A stretch of 64,000 bases of DNA from Engraulis encrasicolus (Eukaryota > Chordata > Actinopteri > Clupeiformes > Engraulidae): the NCBI RefSeq assembly GCF_034702125.1, contig NC_085874.1:1552501-1616500 (forward strand). The letters run 5' to 3'. The notes under the pieces are model-generated. The model saw only the letters and a list, made by a program, of their open reading frames with translations. It was not told the origin of the DNA and ran no database searches. The stretch's first letter is position 1; every line of letters starts with the position of its first letter. A program made the position numbers and the translations under genes. Of the stretch, positions 11,690-24,399 are shown one piece after another.

Positions 11690-11874
11690 ATACATTGCAT
11701 TTAGCTGACACTTTTATCCAAAGCGACTTATTTATTTACAGGGTACTGGTTACAGTCCCTGGAGCAGTGTGGGGTTAGGTGCCTTGCTCAAGGGCACCTC
11801 AGTAATGGAGTGCACGGGTGGGACTCCAACTGGCAACCCTCTGATCTATAGCCCATCTTACTAACCACTAGACA
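11690..11874 (-). repeat. tRNA-derived SINE (V-SINE/HE1-like), second copy
   Basis: Same family as 3868-4070. The tail AAGTCGCTTTGGATAAAAGT is better preserved here, as is the CCAGGGACTGTAACCAGTAC body. Confidence 0.78.
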
Positions 11875-11992
11875 GAAAACTAGGGAGAGAGAAAAATGGG
11901 GTAGGGGTTCAGGCTGGATTCTAATTCTGTTGCTGGTGTGGTTCAGTGTGTTGGCGTGCTGTGCTGCAGTACCCCCATTAATCTCTATTTTC

Positions 11993-12054
11993 CTCTCTCT
12001 CTCTCTCTTTTTCTCTCTCTTTTTCTCTCTCTCTCTCTTTTTCTCTCTCTCTCT

Positions 12055-12152
<98 letters not shown>

Positions 12153-12164
12153 CTCTCTCTCTCT

Positions 12165-12207
<43 letters not shown>
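11993..12207. repeat. (CT)n microsatellite with TTTTT interruptions
   Basis: CT runs separated by regularly spaced CTTTTTCT words at both ends. A pure pyrimidine strand of about 215 bp. Confidence 0.96.
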
Positions 12208-12210
<3 letters not shown>

Positions 12211-12312
12211 GGGACAGAGAGAGCCCCAGCAGTCCCATCCAGTCATGTGAGGAGGACAAGAATGCAGAGATAAGAGGGGAGAAGGACCTCGGAAGTAGTC
12301 AGGCCTCATGAG

Positions 12313-12317
<5 letters not shown>

Positions 12318-12369
<52 letters not shown>
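12318..12369. repeat. (GT)n microsatellite
   Basis: About 50 bp of GT in tab2 intron 2. Confidence 0.95.
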
Positions 12370-12370
<1 letters not shown>

Positions 12371-12775
12371 TGTGTGTAGCAGCCTATCGTGCTGTGACTC
12401 ACACATTAATCCAGTCAAAAGCCCAAAAATGGAAGTGCTGCTGTGTGCACGTTTGACTCACTCACACATGGAGACAAAAGGACCAGCCCCCTTGACAGCA
12501 TAAGCATACACACACACTATTAGTTGCGATCTAGACACAACACACATGTGTAGTAGATAGAATAGACACATGTCACAGGCCATCTGTGCGCCGGGGGGTT
12601 CAGACAACCAGGGCTACGCTGATTCATACATTCACACGCTCACACTCCTGTGCTTAACTGCTAAAGGCATGTATGTGCAGAATATTCACACAGAACACCT
12701 GAAACAAGAACACATACTACAAACCAGCACCCAAACAAAAAATACCACACACCAAAAAAGAGATAAAACATAGAG

Positions 12776-13019
12776 CAGTGGTTCTCAACCTTTTTTGAAC
12801 AAATGCTTCCTGAACCTCATCATAAACCTCACAATGCCCCCTTGACCTAATCATAAGCCTGCCAATGCCCCCCTTAATATTAAAAATAAAATAAAATGGA
12901 CTAATGCCCCCACAATGGCAACTAAGCACCACCTCCTGTTAGCCGTCTCTTTCTCAACACCCCCCAAGGGCTCCCTAACTCCCCCTGGAGGGCAGTAGAG
13001 CCCCCGTTAAGAAACACCA
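12776..13019. mobile_element. hAT MITE (CAGTGGTTCTCAACC end)
   Basis: The left end is CAGTGGTTCTCAACC; the right end, reversed, is TGGTGTTTCTTAACGGGG. Flanks ACATAGAG and ACATAGAC agree at seven of eight bases. The body has repeated CAATGCCCCC words. Confidence 0.78.
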
Positions 13020-13642
13020 ACATAGACAGGCGCAAACATGAACACAAGTTAAACAAACATCAAAGCGAGACAAAACACAGCCAAACAAATACACAGAAAC
13101 ATCACAAGATCAATATCAGCCACAAACCCAAATACACATCCACATAATTGGACTCCCAATTGTAAGGTTTAGGCCTAATACAAAATCATGAATAACAAAT
13201 AAAACCTTCTACCGTGCACACAACCAAACACGAACAATCACTTGGCTTTGCCCAAACCTTCCACAATCCATCATTTCTTTTCCACACAGAGTTGCACGTG
13301 CACACGTGCCTACAAACACACAAACACATGCACACACCCCTCTTTTATCTGTCAGTGCTTCCACAACAATGGGATTTGATTGGACTGAAGGTTTAGGACT
13401 TCCAGCTTTTAGGAATTTAATGAGAGAATGAGTATACACAATTTGCCTGGTATAAAAAGCATTAGTGTCAACATATTGAAAAGCCAGGCTGAGATCGGGC
13501 ACACGCTAGCATGAGGGCTAATGACTTTCTTGGCAGCACTGAGTGGAAAAAAGCATTTAGCAGAGGTGCACAGAAACCTATATTATCCTTTATTGTTACG
13601 AGGGTTACTCAGGTCCAACCATGAGCATCCCCCCTCTTCTCT

Positions 13643-13765
<123 letters not shown>

Positions 13766-14085
13766 TGAGACAATAAGTGCTTGAGAAATTTAAAATGCAT
13801 CGCCTTTGGTCGCTTTGTGAGTATTCTTAAATTTGTGTGCATCAGGGACTGTGTGTGTTCATGTGAGAATGTGTGTGTCACCCGCCAGAGACAAAGGGGG
13901 AGTTGGATACTTGGGTTTTGTTGCAACATATTTCTCTGTGCTCTTACTACAACAATCAATAAAATGTGTGCAAACAACAAAAAAAGTTTTTTTCCCAGAC
14001 ATGCACACTTGATTACATTGATACATTGCTGATTACATTTTGCATTGGTCAGTTGGCAAGCATGTGTGGTTGTGAAAAGGGGTGA

Positions 14086-14192
14086 CTATTAATATTCATG
14101 AAAAGATCAAATTTGGCAATAGGTAGCAGTTTCAATGAGCAGCATAGTTGCAATACCTACTGTGGCCACGATCTTACACGTTGCACCTTTAA
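14086..14192. mobile_element. TTAA-flanked MITE, family 3, truncated copy
   Basis: Only the right third is present: TCATGAAAAGATCAAATTTG through TTGCACCTTTAA, matching 32565-32662. Confidence 0.7.
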
Positions 14193-14342
14193 ATGAAACT
14201 ACCAACAGTAGATCAGACAAATACAATCTAAATAATCTTTCTTCATCCTAAATATAACACAAGGGGCAAAAACAGAATATATGCTACTGAGATATGTCAT
14301 ACCTAAGAATAAGTTACCTGCCCAAGTGGTAAGTGACTAAGA

Positions 14343-14610
14343 TTAAAGGGGTATGCCACTATTTTGGGGCTTAATACAGTTAAAATCGTTGGCCAGGGTT
14401 TATAAAGGTGGTAAAGTGTCTTATTTTTCATGTAAGCCATTGTCTTGCTTTAAGACAAGTTAAAAGAGGGAATATGTCGCTAAGCTAGTGAAAGTCAATG
14501 GATCCGTGTAGCATGCTTAACGTGAAAAATAAGACACTTAACCACCTTTATAAACCCCAGCCAACAATGTTAACTGTATTAAGCCCCAAAATAGTGGCAT
14601 ACCCCTTTAA
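14343..14610. mobile_element. TTAA-flanked MITE (Kolobok/piggyBac-like), family 1
   Basis: Long inverted ends start TTAAAGGGGTATGCCACTAT and finish with the complement; the matching arms extend over GGGGCTTAATACAGTTAA. TTAA lies at both outer edges. In tab2 intron 2. Confidence 0.82.
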
Positions 14611-15134
14611 TACTAGGCACGTCTTACCCATTTTTGAACAGTTGGCAGGTGCCAATGTTCTGATATTTACCTATAACTGAGAGTGTTATGCCAGTGTGTC
14701 ATCTGATTCCCTTTATGTGCGTGGGCATGTGCGCGACTGTGAGCTTGCACACATGTAGAATTTGTACACAGGTGTATGTGTGCATTTATGTGAGTGCGTC
14801 TCTTAGTTTCTCTGTATGTGTATAATTTTCTATGTGTATGGGCGCGTGGGGCAGGCGTCTACATGTAGAGGAGGGCATCTGATCCTAAATGTCAATTGTG
14901 GCTGCTGACAGAAGTGTAATAACAGCCTTGGCCACAAGTTTGCTTGGGGGTGGGGGCCGCAACATTGCAGATGCAGCAGCCAAAGGCCTCCAGCTGAGCT
15001 GATCACGAACACAAACACACGGACACACACTTACATCACCTTCACCATACACACAGAAGAGCTACTTATGGCACAACCCAACACCTCACTACACACACAC
15101 ACTAGAGCCACTTATGGCACAACCCAAAACCTCA

Positions 15135-15315
<181 letters not shown>

Positions 15316-16482
15316 ACTCCCTCTCTGGCTCATTTCCCCTCGCTACTGCTTGCACAAACAATATTTTCTTTCAATTCCAACTACAGTACTGCCCTCAACT
15401 TCCCACTGCTGCTTAAAATGTCTTTGGTCTCCAGTGGCCAATAATGGGCCATGTTGTGCACTACTGTAACCACATTGATGCTGCACAAAGCATGCCGTGT
15501 CCTTGGTTAGTCCCACTTAACTCCTTTATGTGTGATGTGGGCATTTCTGGTAATTGAACTAGTGCCCTAAAACGTTTGGAATAGACAGTTTCTAAATACA
15601 ATAGAAAATCAATTATAACTCCAAAAAGCATACATGGTCTCCACGATCTGGAACCCCAAAATGTCAAGACTCTTCATCACGCTTTTCACAAATTCAGTTT
15701 TACCGCCTCATATCCACAACCATTAGATGTAGGATGCTAATACTTGGGATTTTTTCAATTGACATCAAAAGGTACCTGTATGTGAGATATCAGGCAATCA
15801 TCTGGGGAGATTCTAGGGAATCATGTGAAATGACATGGAATGACCCTTTCAAGCAATATTAGCAGACAAACTGCCAATTGAAAATATAGCAATATTGAGC
15901 GACTAAAAAAATGCCTAAGAATATGGGGGGGAAATATTCTCAAGGGGTCCCCACAGAAAAAAAGTTTGGGAACCACTGATGTACATCCTTTTGTCTATTC
16001 AGTTCTGTACAACAAAACGTGAAAGTGTGCATTATGCAGTGCCTCATGGCATAGCAGCAAACCAGTTGTGCTGGGAACATTGTATCTTGAATGTAGAGTA
16101 AGACCCCTCTTCACATACAGGCTGTACCTGAACTCCTGCGTTGTTTATGTAGCTTTATGTTGGGAACGCATTGACAGATTTACTATGTATACCCCCCTCC
16201 AAATTGACTCAAGTAACTTCAGGGGGTTCCTGCGCCCAAGTTTGAAAAAGCACTGTGTAGCAATAAACACAGAAACAGCTTACACAATGCGCATCGAAAA
16301 GATGTAGGCCAGATATTTGTACAGATCCCACTCACAGCTTTCTTTTCTTCTTTTTTCTTTTCTTTCCTTTAAAGTGATGACAGACACCTCCCTTTTTCAA
16401 CAAAAATGCTATTCTCTTTGGGCTTACCATTTATTTTGAGGTCATTCACTAGTTCATATACTTTGGAAAAATTCCTGTTGCT

Positions 16483-16823
16483 TTAAAGTGATACTGTCCC
16501 ATTTCTGGAAATAAGCTTATTTTACACCTTCCCTTGAGTTAAAAAATAGGGTTTTACCGTTCTCCTGTACTTTCAACCGTTTTCAAGTTATGACAGTGCA
16601 AATTTTGCCTCCAAGCTAACAGTTAACATTGAGTCCTATGAGACCAGTTAGCCGCGAGCTGGTCTCATAAGACTCAATGTTAACTGCTAGCATGGAGGTA
16701 AAATTTGCACTGCCATACCCAGAGAACAATTGAAAGTACAGGAGAGCAGTAAAACCCTATTATTTAACTGAAGCGGAGGTGTAAAATAAGTTTATTTCCA
16801 AAAATGGGACAGTATCACTTTAA
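16483..16823. mobile_element. TTAA-flanked MITE, family 2 (near-perfect palindrome)
   Basis: Arms of about 150 bp start TTAAAGTGATACTGTCCCAT and end with the complement. The centre is GAGACCAGTTAGCCGCGAGC with its complement GAGCTGGTCTCAT. The whole element can fold as one hairpin. In tab2 intron 2. Confidence 0.85.
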
Positions 16824-17162
16824 GCTGTGTCAATTTCATATTGAACACCATTTGCCATTTCCTTTAGTTTGCATAAGGTATGTGAAGGATAAAAAAACCT
16901 AGAGTTCAATAGAAATCGACAGGACGAAAGCAAAGACAATCTGTTTGTCTTTGATGCCCATGATTCTGATTAGCATTGAAAACACTTCCAAGAAATGGAT
17001 TTGAACCTGGATGTAGTTTATGGGGTGGGTGGTGGTGGACATGCCCATACCACTTCTGAGATTATCTTAAAAGTTTCCCCACCTCTTCATAACAACTGTA
17101 ATGCGAAGATTTGTCGCCACCACTTTCCAATCCAAACCTATGCTGTTGCTTTTTATCATGCT

Positions 17163-17165
17163 GTG

Positions 17166-17262
<97 letters not shown>

Positions 17263-17264
17263 GT
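17163..17264. repeat. (GT)n microsatellite at the tab2 exon 2 donor
   Basis: About 100 bp of GT with a few TT breaks. On the tab2 sense strand it is (CA)n and starts about 12 nt after the GTAAGT donor. Confidence 0.95.
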
Positions 17265-17275
17265 CTGGGACTTAC

Positions 17276-19283
17276 CTTGCGTGTAGGCAGCGTCGTCCGA
17301 GCCCATGCTGAGGCGCCTGGGTTCGCTGGCGTGGTGGTGGTGGTGTGCCCCCAGGGTCTCGGGGGGGTGCTGGGGCAGCTCTTGCTCCACATAGTGGTGA
17401 TCGGCCGGGAGGCTCAGCAGGTTGTTGGGCTCGAAGGTGGGCGACACCACGCCTGGCGAGACGGCCGGCGGCTTGTTGGGCGACACGGTGATCTTGAAGG
17501 TGTACTTGGTGTTGGGCTGGGTGACCACCACGCGCGGGGAGGTGGCGGTGCCCGGCACGGACCCCCCGTGGCCCACCACGCCCACGCCCACCGAGGCGCG
17601 GGACTTGGGCGGGTGGTGGTGGATGTAGGCCGGCATGCTGACGCCGGCGCCGTGCTCGCCCCGCGAGATGTAGAACGTGGGCGGCTGGCGCGTGCCTGAG
17701 CCGTCGTCCGTCGAGGCGTTGGCCGAGATGTAGAACTTCTGCGAGCGTGAGGAGGAGCTGGGGGGCAGTGCGGCCTCGTCGCCCCCACATCCCCCTCCCA
17801 CTCCCATCATGGTGGCTGAAGGAGGGCTGGCCGAGATGAAGACGGTGGGCTGGCTGCGGCTCAGGCCGGACGCAGCCATGGAGAGCGGAGTGGTGCCGCC
17901 CAGCCCCAGAGCAGTGGAAGAGGAGGAGGAGGAGGAGGAGGATGGGCAAGAGGAGGAGGGGCAGGAGGAGGAGGACGAGGAGGAGGCTGACGACGTGCGC
18001 AGCACGGCCGTGGAGTTGCTCCTCTGTGGCGACTCCAGCTTGATCTCGATCTGGTTCTTGCGGGGCCCCGTGGAGATGTTCTGGATGTTGTACTGGCTGA
18101 AGGAGGATGAGGAGGAGGCCCCAGCGGACGGTGCTGGGGGCAGGCCTGAGGAAGCTGAAGAGCAAGAAGAGGAAGAGGAGGCTCCCACAGCTGAAGCGGA
18201 GGGGGTGGAGGAGGAGGAGGGAGCGACGGCAGAGGAGGAAGAGGAAGACGCAGGCGAGGCGTTGGAGGAGGCAGAGGCCTGCTGGATGGCCTGCAGGAAG
18301 GAGGGCGCCTGAGGGTTGGTGGGGGAGCTGATGGGCATGTAGACGTGCGAGGTCTGGTGGCCCTGCTGCTGCGACTGGTGCTGTGAGGTAAGGTTATGTT
18401 GCGCCCCGCTACCACTGCTGCCACCGCCACCGCCGCCGCCGCCCGTGCCCCATACGCCTCCGCCAAGACTGGAGGGGTGGCTACTGATCTGGTAGATTTG
18501 CTGCGCGGGCTGTGAAGTGGGGCTGTACTGAGCCCGGCCTCCCAGCCCTCCTCCACCACCGGCCTGCTGCTGCGTCCCGGCCTGCCGTCCGCCGCCTCCC
18601 AGCCCCATCCCGGGCTGGGTCACGTAAGGCCTGATGTAGATGGAGTTGCCCCCAGACGGGCTGCTGAGGCCGGGCTGCGGGCCGCCGTGGATGTGCAAAG
18701 ACGTGGGCGTGTTGCGGCCCGTCTGGATGTTGGGCGCCAGCGTCACCGTGATGGGGTTGAAGCGCGGGGTCTGGGGGCCGCCCATGGAGGAGGGGTGGCC
18801 TTTGCTGCCCCCGCCCAGGTGCTGGTAGAGGCCCAGGTGCTGGGGGGGCTGCGGCTTGCGCGTGGAGGTGGCCGTGGCGGAGGGCTCCATCCCACCGCTG
18901 ACGTTGAGGCTGGAGGGGGGCAGGTAGGGCGGGGCGGACTGGGGCTCGTGGTGGTGGGGCGGAGGCGGCGCCTGGGCGTAGAAGGTGGCGTGGGTCTGCG
19001 GGGAGCCAGGCAGGGGCCCCTCGCTCAGGCTGTGGGAGAGCGTTCGGCTGCCGTTCATCCTCGGGACGCCGGCACTGTTGCTGGGCACATGCTGACACTG
19101 CCGGCCCAGCGTGAGTTGAGTCATGTGATTGCGCAGCGGCGCCAAGCTCGCCTCGTTGCACGCGGAAGGAGAGCCAATGGAGGAGGAGGAGGAGAGAGAG
19201 AGGCTGAGCTTCCCGTCGTTGTACAGGTATTCTGGACTCACCGTAGACAGGTACTTGCAGCAGGCATCCAAGTTGTTGTTGTT
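17276..19283 (-). CDS. tab2: tab2 large central exon (CUE C-terminal half, low-complexity linker, conserved TAB2 blocks)
   Basis: This 2008-nt exon starts after a CCCCACAG acceptor (19284-19291) and ends ACG CAA G before GTAAGT, in phase 1. It encodes residues 35-703 plus one base. It completes the CUE domain (NNNNLDACC, then a tyrosine-rich YLY helix). TAB2 hallmarks follow: LRNHMTQL near residue 63, [34 protein letters not shown] at about 205-225, [34 protein letters not shown] at about 430-450, [20 protein letters not shown] at about 613-633, and [14 protein letters not shown] at the exon end. These blocks fit TAB2 rather than TAB3. Between them are long Ser, Gly, Ala and Gln runs (Gly run near residue 313; Ser runs near 375-435 and 463-490). 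With these the protein would exceed the human TAB2 length of about 693 residues. The region is predicted to be disordered. GC content is much higher than in flanking introns. Confidence 0.95.
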
Positions 19284-21201
19284 CTGTGGGGTAAGGAGAG
19301 AGACAAAGAAAGGCTTTTAAAGAAGTGACAGACGTGATTGGAAGACTAATTGAATTCAGCAGTGAATGTTATTGTACTTTCAGGACACCAAAACATCTGT
19401 GAAAAAAATCCAAATCATCATTCCTTCTCAGGAAAGAGAAGAGTGCTTCTCAAGATCAGCTATAAAAGACAAGAGGCTGAACTACAGCCTTGGGATGACT
19501 TCCAGAAAGACACATTTTGGCATGACTCGGAGTGAATTATAACAAGGTCTACAGACTCATGTCGTGTGCAAACGCCCTCTGAGAAGTAAAGTGCTGTCCA
19601 ACAGATTAACAGACATCGCGATTCTCAATTAGTTATCCAAGGGCCCTGCCATGGCTATACGGTAGGGCCCTCGTCTGCCATGCGGCTGACCCTGGTTCGA
19701 TTCCCGGCCCGGGTCCTTAGCCGGCTCTTCCCCGTTTCTCTCTCCCCACTCGCTTCCCGTCACCAACTTCACTATCCCATCATAAAAATAAAGTCATAAA
19801 GACCAAAAAAATATATCTAAAAAGCTGTATCTGTAGCTGTAAAAATATCTGTTTAAGCTGTAGATGCTCGCTTGTATCATAAAAGCCATTATCATAACGT
19901 AGCTCTTGGAGTGAATTGACTATTAGAAGTTTGATTTGCAGTTGTGGTAAATAACGGAGAAGAGTACGCATCGGGACCCCAGAGGTAAGGACACTAGATA
20001 AAACAAACATGAACAAAGACTGCCCGTTGAAGCCTGTTGAAGCATCTAATAAAACACCAACGGATGAATAAAAGGCCAGAGATAAAGTGCAGATAAAGCG
20101 GCCAGAAGGAATGGGTTCAGAAAGGCACAAACGGGAGATTTTTGCTGGGGATTTGATCCGATTACACCCCCCAGTATTCCTCGTAGACAACCACTTCCTT
20201 ACCCAACCATTTTATTTGTGAGAAATTATCTGATCATGCTAAAATGGATATGAGAAACTTGTATAAACTTTATTACATTAATTAAAGATGAGGCGCCAAG
20301 CAACAGTATGGTCACAAACTTAAGGGCAATGGGGACATTTGTGCACTTAGAATTAGTGGCTTTCACTGGATTGCCATTCCCATAGTGCATTAAAATCAGC
20401 TCCCATTTAAAACTGAAAAGTCAAACTAAGGGGCGTAGAGCACACTGTTTACAAGAGCAAACTGCTTCTGCTTGTGGCTTGTTCCTGATATTTTTCCTGT
20501 GTCAACAAGCCAAAACAAACAGGTTGAGTGCCGTTTTTGAGGTCACCTGAGGCTAAAACAACCCAAAGCCTGTGGTGGTCTCCCCTGACACATTGAAAAT
20601 AGGACACGTGTCTCACCTGAAAGATTTGAACTGCCACCCAGCCACCCATACCCACACACAAATGCGTTACCCGAATGAACTTGCTGACATCTACAATGTC
20701 ATCACGATTCGCAGAGAAAAAAAATTAAGTATATTTCCGTTCTTATCGCAAACCAACTGTTCAGTTCCCCAAGAATCAATCTTGTGGTATCAACACACCT
20801 GCTGGTTCGGGCACCCACATGCTTCTCTGTTGGCTTGAACACGCCTTATGAGGTGTCAAAAACCCAGTTCGTTTGCAAAAACGGACAGGCGACATCACGG
20901 CTCTGACCCGTCCTTAGTACTCATTAATCAGCTGATTCTGAGAATCACTCTTGTGGGTCTCACCTGCCTTAATGTATTAGGCGAAATGTATGCAAAAACA
21001 TGCATTAAAAGTATCATCCTAGGGGGTGGGGGGGTGGATGGGGATGTAGCGCACTGTGCTGACATGCCATACCATCTGCAGGACACTTGCCCATGGGGAC
21101 ACGGGTTCGAATCCAGACAAGCACACCCCACCACCCGTCTCTCTCCCCCTCAACCACAACAGGCAGACAGAGAGAGACAATACATGGCTCAAGTGTCTCA
21201 C
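19284..21201 (-). other. tab2: tab2 intron 1
   Basis: Phase-0 intron of 1918 bp with a GTGAG donor and a CCACAG acceptor. It holds a tRNA-derived SINE at about 19644-19800 and a partial SINE-like stretch near 21045-21180 next to the first coding exon. The remainder is AT-rich sequence in which I see no gene. Confidence 0.85.
19644..19800 (+). repeat. tRNA-derived SINE
   Basis: A box-A-like GGCTATACGGTAGGGC and box-B GGTTCGATTCCCGGCCC are followed by a CT-rich body and an ATAAAAATAAAGTC tail. In tab2 intron 1. Confidence 0.72.
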
Positions 21202-21303
21202 CTGGCGAACGCACTGGGACACGACTCCCTCTGGGACCTCGGGAAACTTCTGGCGCAGGTCGTGCAAAACCTGGATGTCAATCTGATGGTTTCCCTGGGC
21301 CAT
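21202..21303 (-). CDS. tab2: tab2 first coding exon (start codon and N-terminal half of CUE domain)
   Basis: This exon encodes 34 residues from the ATG at 21303-21301 to a glutamine codon, followed by a GTGAG donor (minus-strand complement of 21197-21201). The peptide begins [16 protein letters not shown] and contains FPEVPE. This is the start of the CUE domain of TAB2/TAB3, the adaptor family that binds ubiquitin and links TAK1 to TRAF6 in IL-1 and TNF signalling in the cytoplasm. The exon ends in phase 0, and the next exon opens with four Asn codons then LDACC, which completes the CUE helix as in other vertebrates. The same frame is open upstream of the ATG, but only the part from MAQG matches the family. 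The start has G at +4 and C at -3, a middling Kozak context. Confident from the protein match and splice phase. Confidence 0.93.
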
Positions 21304-21401
21304 TCGTGTAGTGCCGGGGCAGGACTGGGGCTCTGCGGTCGGTCACTCTGCGGCCTCAGATGTGGCAGACACTCATCGCTCTACCGCGCATTGCGCATCT
21401 T
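21304..21401 (-). other. tab2: tab2 probable 5'UTR part of first coding exon, with small uORF
   Basis: On the minus strand a pyrimidine-rich tract (complement of about 21405-21440) runs into CAG at 21404-21402. This is a plausible splice acceptor, so about 98 nt of 5'UTR would share the exon with the start codon. Right after the acceptor lies an upstream ATG with a five-codon frame (ATG CGC AAT GCG CGG TAG). A second ATG overlaps it in another frame. Vertebrate TAB2 genes have noncoding 5' exons, so a splice here is expected, but the upstream exon and promoter were not located. Inference from sequence only. Confidence 0.5.
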
Positions 21402-22105
21402 CTGTACAACACACAAACACAAGAAAGACAGGGACAGTCAGGAAACATTGTCTTTCATACACAAAGTGCAAAAAGCATAGATAAGAGCAAATATAATGTG
21501 TAACACCTGCAAAGCAAAATATAAAATTGGCAATGCAAGTAAGAAAATGATTTCCTTTGCATTTCCTGATATTTTTCTGCTTTCAAAATGACCGCAAAAA
21601 TTGAATTCAAGCTGTCCATCATAAGCTACAGAATTGTATTTAACAAGCCAAGACACAACGGCAATAACAACAGATGGCATCTCATCACACATACTGTATA
21701 TTTAAAGACTTAAAGAGTCATAAGTTGCGCCCATAAATTCACATTCTTGCCAAACACCATGACATGTGGCAATCAGGCATGTGAACGCACGCACGCACAC
21801 ACACACGCACGCACGCACACACACACGCACACACAACAGGTAGTCAAGAGTGCAAAGATGCCAGGCACTGTTGATGTAATGAGAGGCATTGTAAACAGCG
21901 AGCTATGCACACGCCTGGACAGACAGAGGTCAAAGGGCACTGCCATTCCAAGCGTTACCGTGGTGATATAATGTGACCTGCTGACTTCCAGCGGATGTGG
22001 CGACGCTTTCAAAACAATGTGAAGGCCACATGCGTGTTACAGAATTCTACCCATTACACCCCCACTCCCTACTTCCTCTCAGGAGGACCTGAGGACCAAT
22101 AGGCA

Positions 22106-22997
22106 GGCCCAGAGCCGTGCAATTCAGAGTTGTGACAACCGGGGTGCCCGGAAGTAGATTTGCCACTTGCTTCAATGTAGATTTAAACAGTGAACAGAAG
22201 AGGCTTTCTATCTATAGACCAACACAGAATCACTACATAACAAGCCAAAATGAAGGAGAAACGAACTACATTTCTGGGTAATTAATTATTACCAGCAAAT
22301 ACACTAGCAATTGTCTTATTTGTGAACAATTCATTTAAATCCGCTGATATTTCACAAATCTGGGAAATAAAACCTATTTTTTGATATGGGCTATTACTAC
22401 ACCATTCTGTGGAAGCCACTTCCTGGCACTAACAGAGCAGGAAGTGAGCTCCATGAGCAGCCCTGAGCCGTAGAAAAAGTGGAACAGAGTGGTCCATGGG
22501 ATAAGCTTGACTCTCCTATGAGGTGGCACTGGACAGGCTCACCCAGAGCCATACAGAAGGGAGAGTTACGCGATTGGAGGACCAGGAATTAAATGGCAGC
22601 TCCGCCTTTCAGGGAGATAAGGTTGTTCCTAAAGTGGCTGTCTTTCCATAGACTCAACATAGAACCACCACATTAACAGCCAAAAATAAGGACTAACGAA
22701 CTATACTGCGGGGTAATCACCACAAATATGTAAACCATCAACTGTCTCGGTGGTGATAATCACAACAGTTTTACCATCTGTGATGTTTATCTGAAGTTGT
22801 TACTACGAACAGCAAGTCTTGTCATATTCCCTGCATTGCATCGCATTGCATTTGCTGTGTGCTACGCCCACTACTAGGAACTAACATTCGCAACACTGAG
22901 CAGTACTGAGAAGCTAAAACAGCTAATTTTGCTAATGAGGAAGTCGGCCTTAGCACACAGCGGAGATTGCCCGACTCTCCCCTCTGTATGGCTCTAG
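22106..22997. mobile_element. Diverged MITE copies of the CCAGAGCC family
   Basis: The left portion (22106-22300) matches 1993-2170. A second unit runs from GAGCCATACAGAAGGGAGAG (about 22547) to CTCTGTATGGCTCTAGG (about 22997), with related internal words such as AACAGCCAAAAATAAGGA. Boundaries are approximate. Confidence 0.5.
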
Positions 22998-24399
22998 GCT
23001 CACCCAGTGAGATGTCCGCCCCCCCTTGGGTTTTCAATGTACCCCTCCCCCTGATGACTGGGCCCCGGGAAAGCTTAGACACCATTATCCTCACTCATGG
23101 ACACTAGCCATCAGGTGGTATAGTGACTAGCCCAACCACGAGGTAGTCACATACACCCTAAAAAAAGTCTTAGGATTTAATTTTCACAGGAAAATAAAGT
23201 CATGGGCCAGATGCATTATGAGGTTTACCACTGGCAACCCTTGACTTCCTTTCACCATGCCAACATTGTCCACTACTCGATTGATCCATGCTGGCAGTGA
23301 CATGATAATCAGGCTAGCCTCCTGTATACATGTGTAAGGGTTTTGGCTATAGTTTAAATGCTATTCCAAAAGCTATTCCAAAAGCTACTCCAAAAACCTC
23401 TCTGACCATTCCTCCATTTCCTTTGTAAATTCCTCCTTGGTCTAATACCACAAGACAGAACCTTTCAGATTTAAAGGCAGTGTCAAGTTATTTACACTCA
23501 TTACCACTGCCTAAAGCCACACAAAATCAGGACACAAACAACGCAATCAAGACACATCCACATGTGCGCGCGCGCACACACACAAATTGGAAAGGCATAT
23601 CCATGTTATTATATGACCCCCTCAGCGCCACCACCACCATCCACACACAATAATAGCCATCAACACGTCCCTACACCACCACACTAACACACATCCGGCT
23701 CAGCCTTCTCTCAGCCACATCCATTCTGATGTTTGGTTGTCTCTGTCACTGGGTAAATCAGTGAGGCGCCAACCCAAATCAGCGGCGCGTGATGCAGATG
23801 CAGATGCAGATGCCCATAAACACACTCAGCAAGGCAAGCACGCACTCAGCCAGCTATCTTCATTTACTCTAGTCCCACACTTCCATTCAGGAATCTCTCC
23901 GAAATAGTCTACAGGCTTTTGATTCCGTACCATCTGAATTGACTGCTCGTGGCTGCAGTGAGAGGTAAATCAACTCTAGTATACGAAGGGGCATGATGGC
24001 GGGTAAGGTAAAGACAGACTTATTATTTGCTGGTCGTTGGCAAAAATACAGTGGCACACACATACCCACAGGCCTAGTGTGGCACAGGCGCATACACACA
24101 GGTAAATACACACACAGACACACTGGCAGGCACTCACATGTACACTGGCCATACACACCAATAATACACACGCAAAGCTTCAAAAGGTGCGTACATGCAC
24201 ACACACAGGTATTCAAGCGCTTACACAAAAGGTACACACAGACATCCTGGGATTGAGGCCAAACATGTAAAATGGGACTAAACGTATGGCATAAACTATA
24301 GAATATTGTAAAGTTGTTTCAATCTGCATATGGTCATTAATAAGAACCACCAGATGTCAAGATGGACATCTTAAACACCATAACCACCTGTATTCCAAT

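Noticed and set aside
16995..18312. Plus-strand and other-frame open frames over the tab2 large exon
   Set aside because: They are shadows of the GC-rich tab2 exon. The minus-strand frame alone has the conserved TAB2 blocks and correct splice phases.
21045..21180. tRNA gene next to tab2 exon 1
   Set aside because: GGTTCGAATCC looks like a box B, but the rest does not fold as a cloverleaf. It is more likely a SINE remnant.
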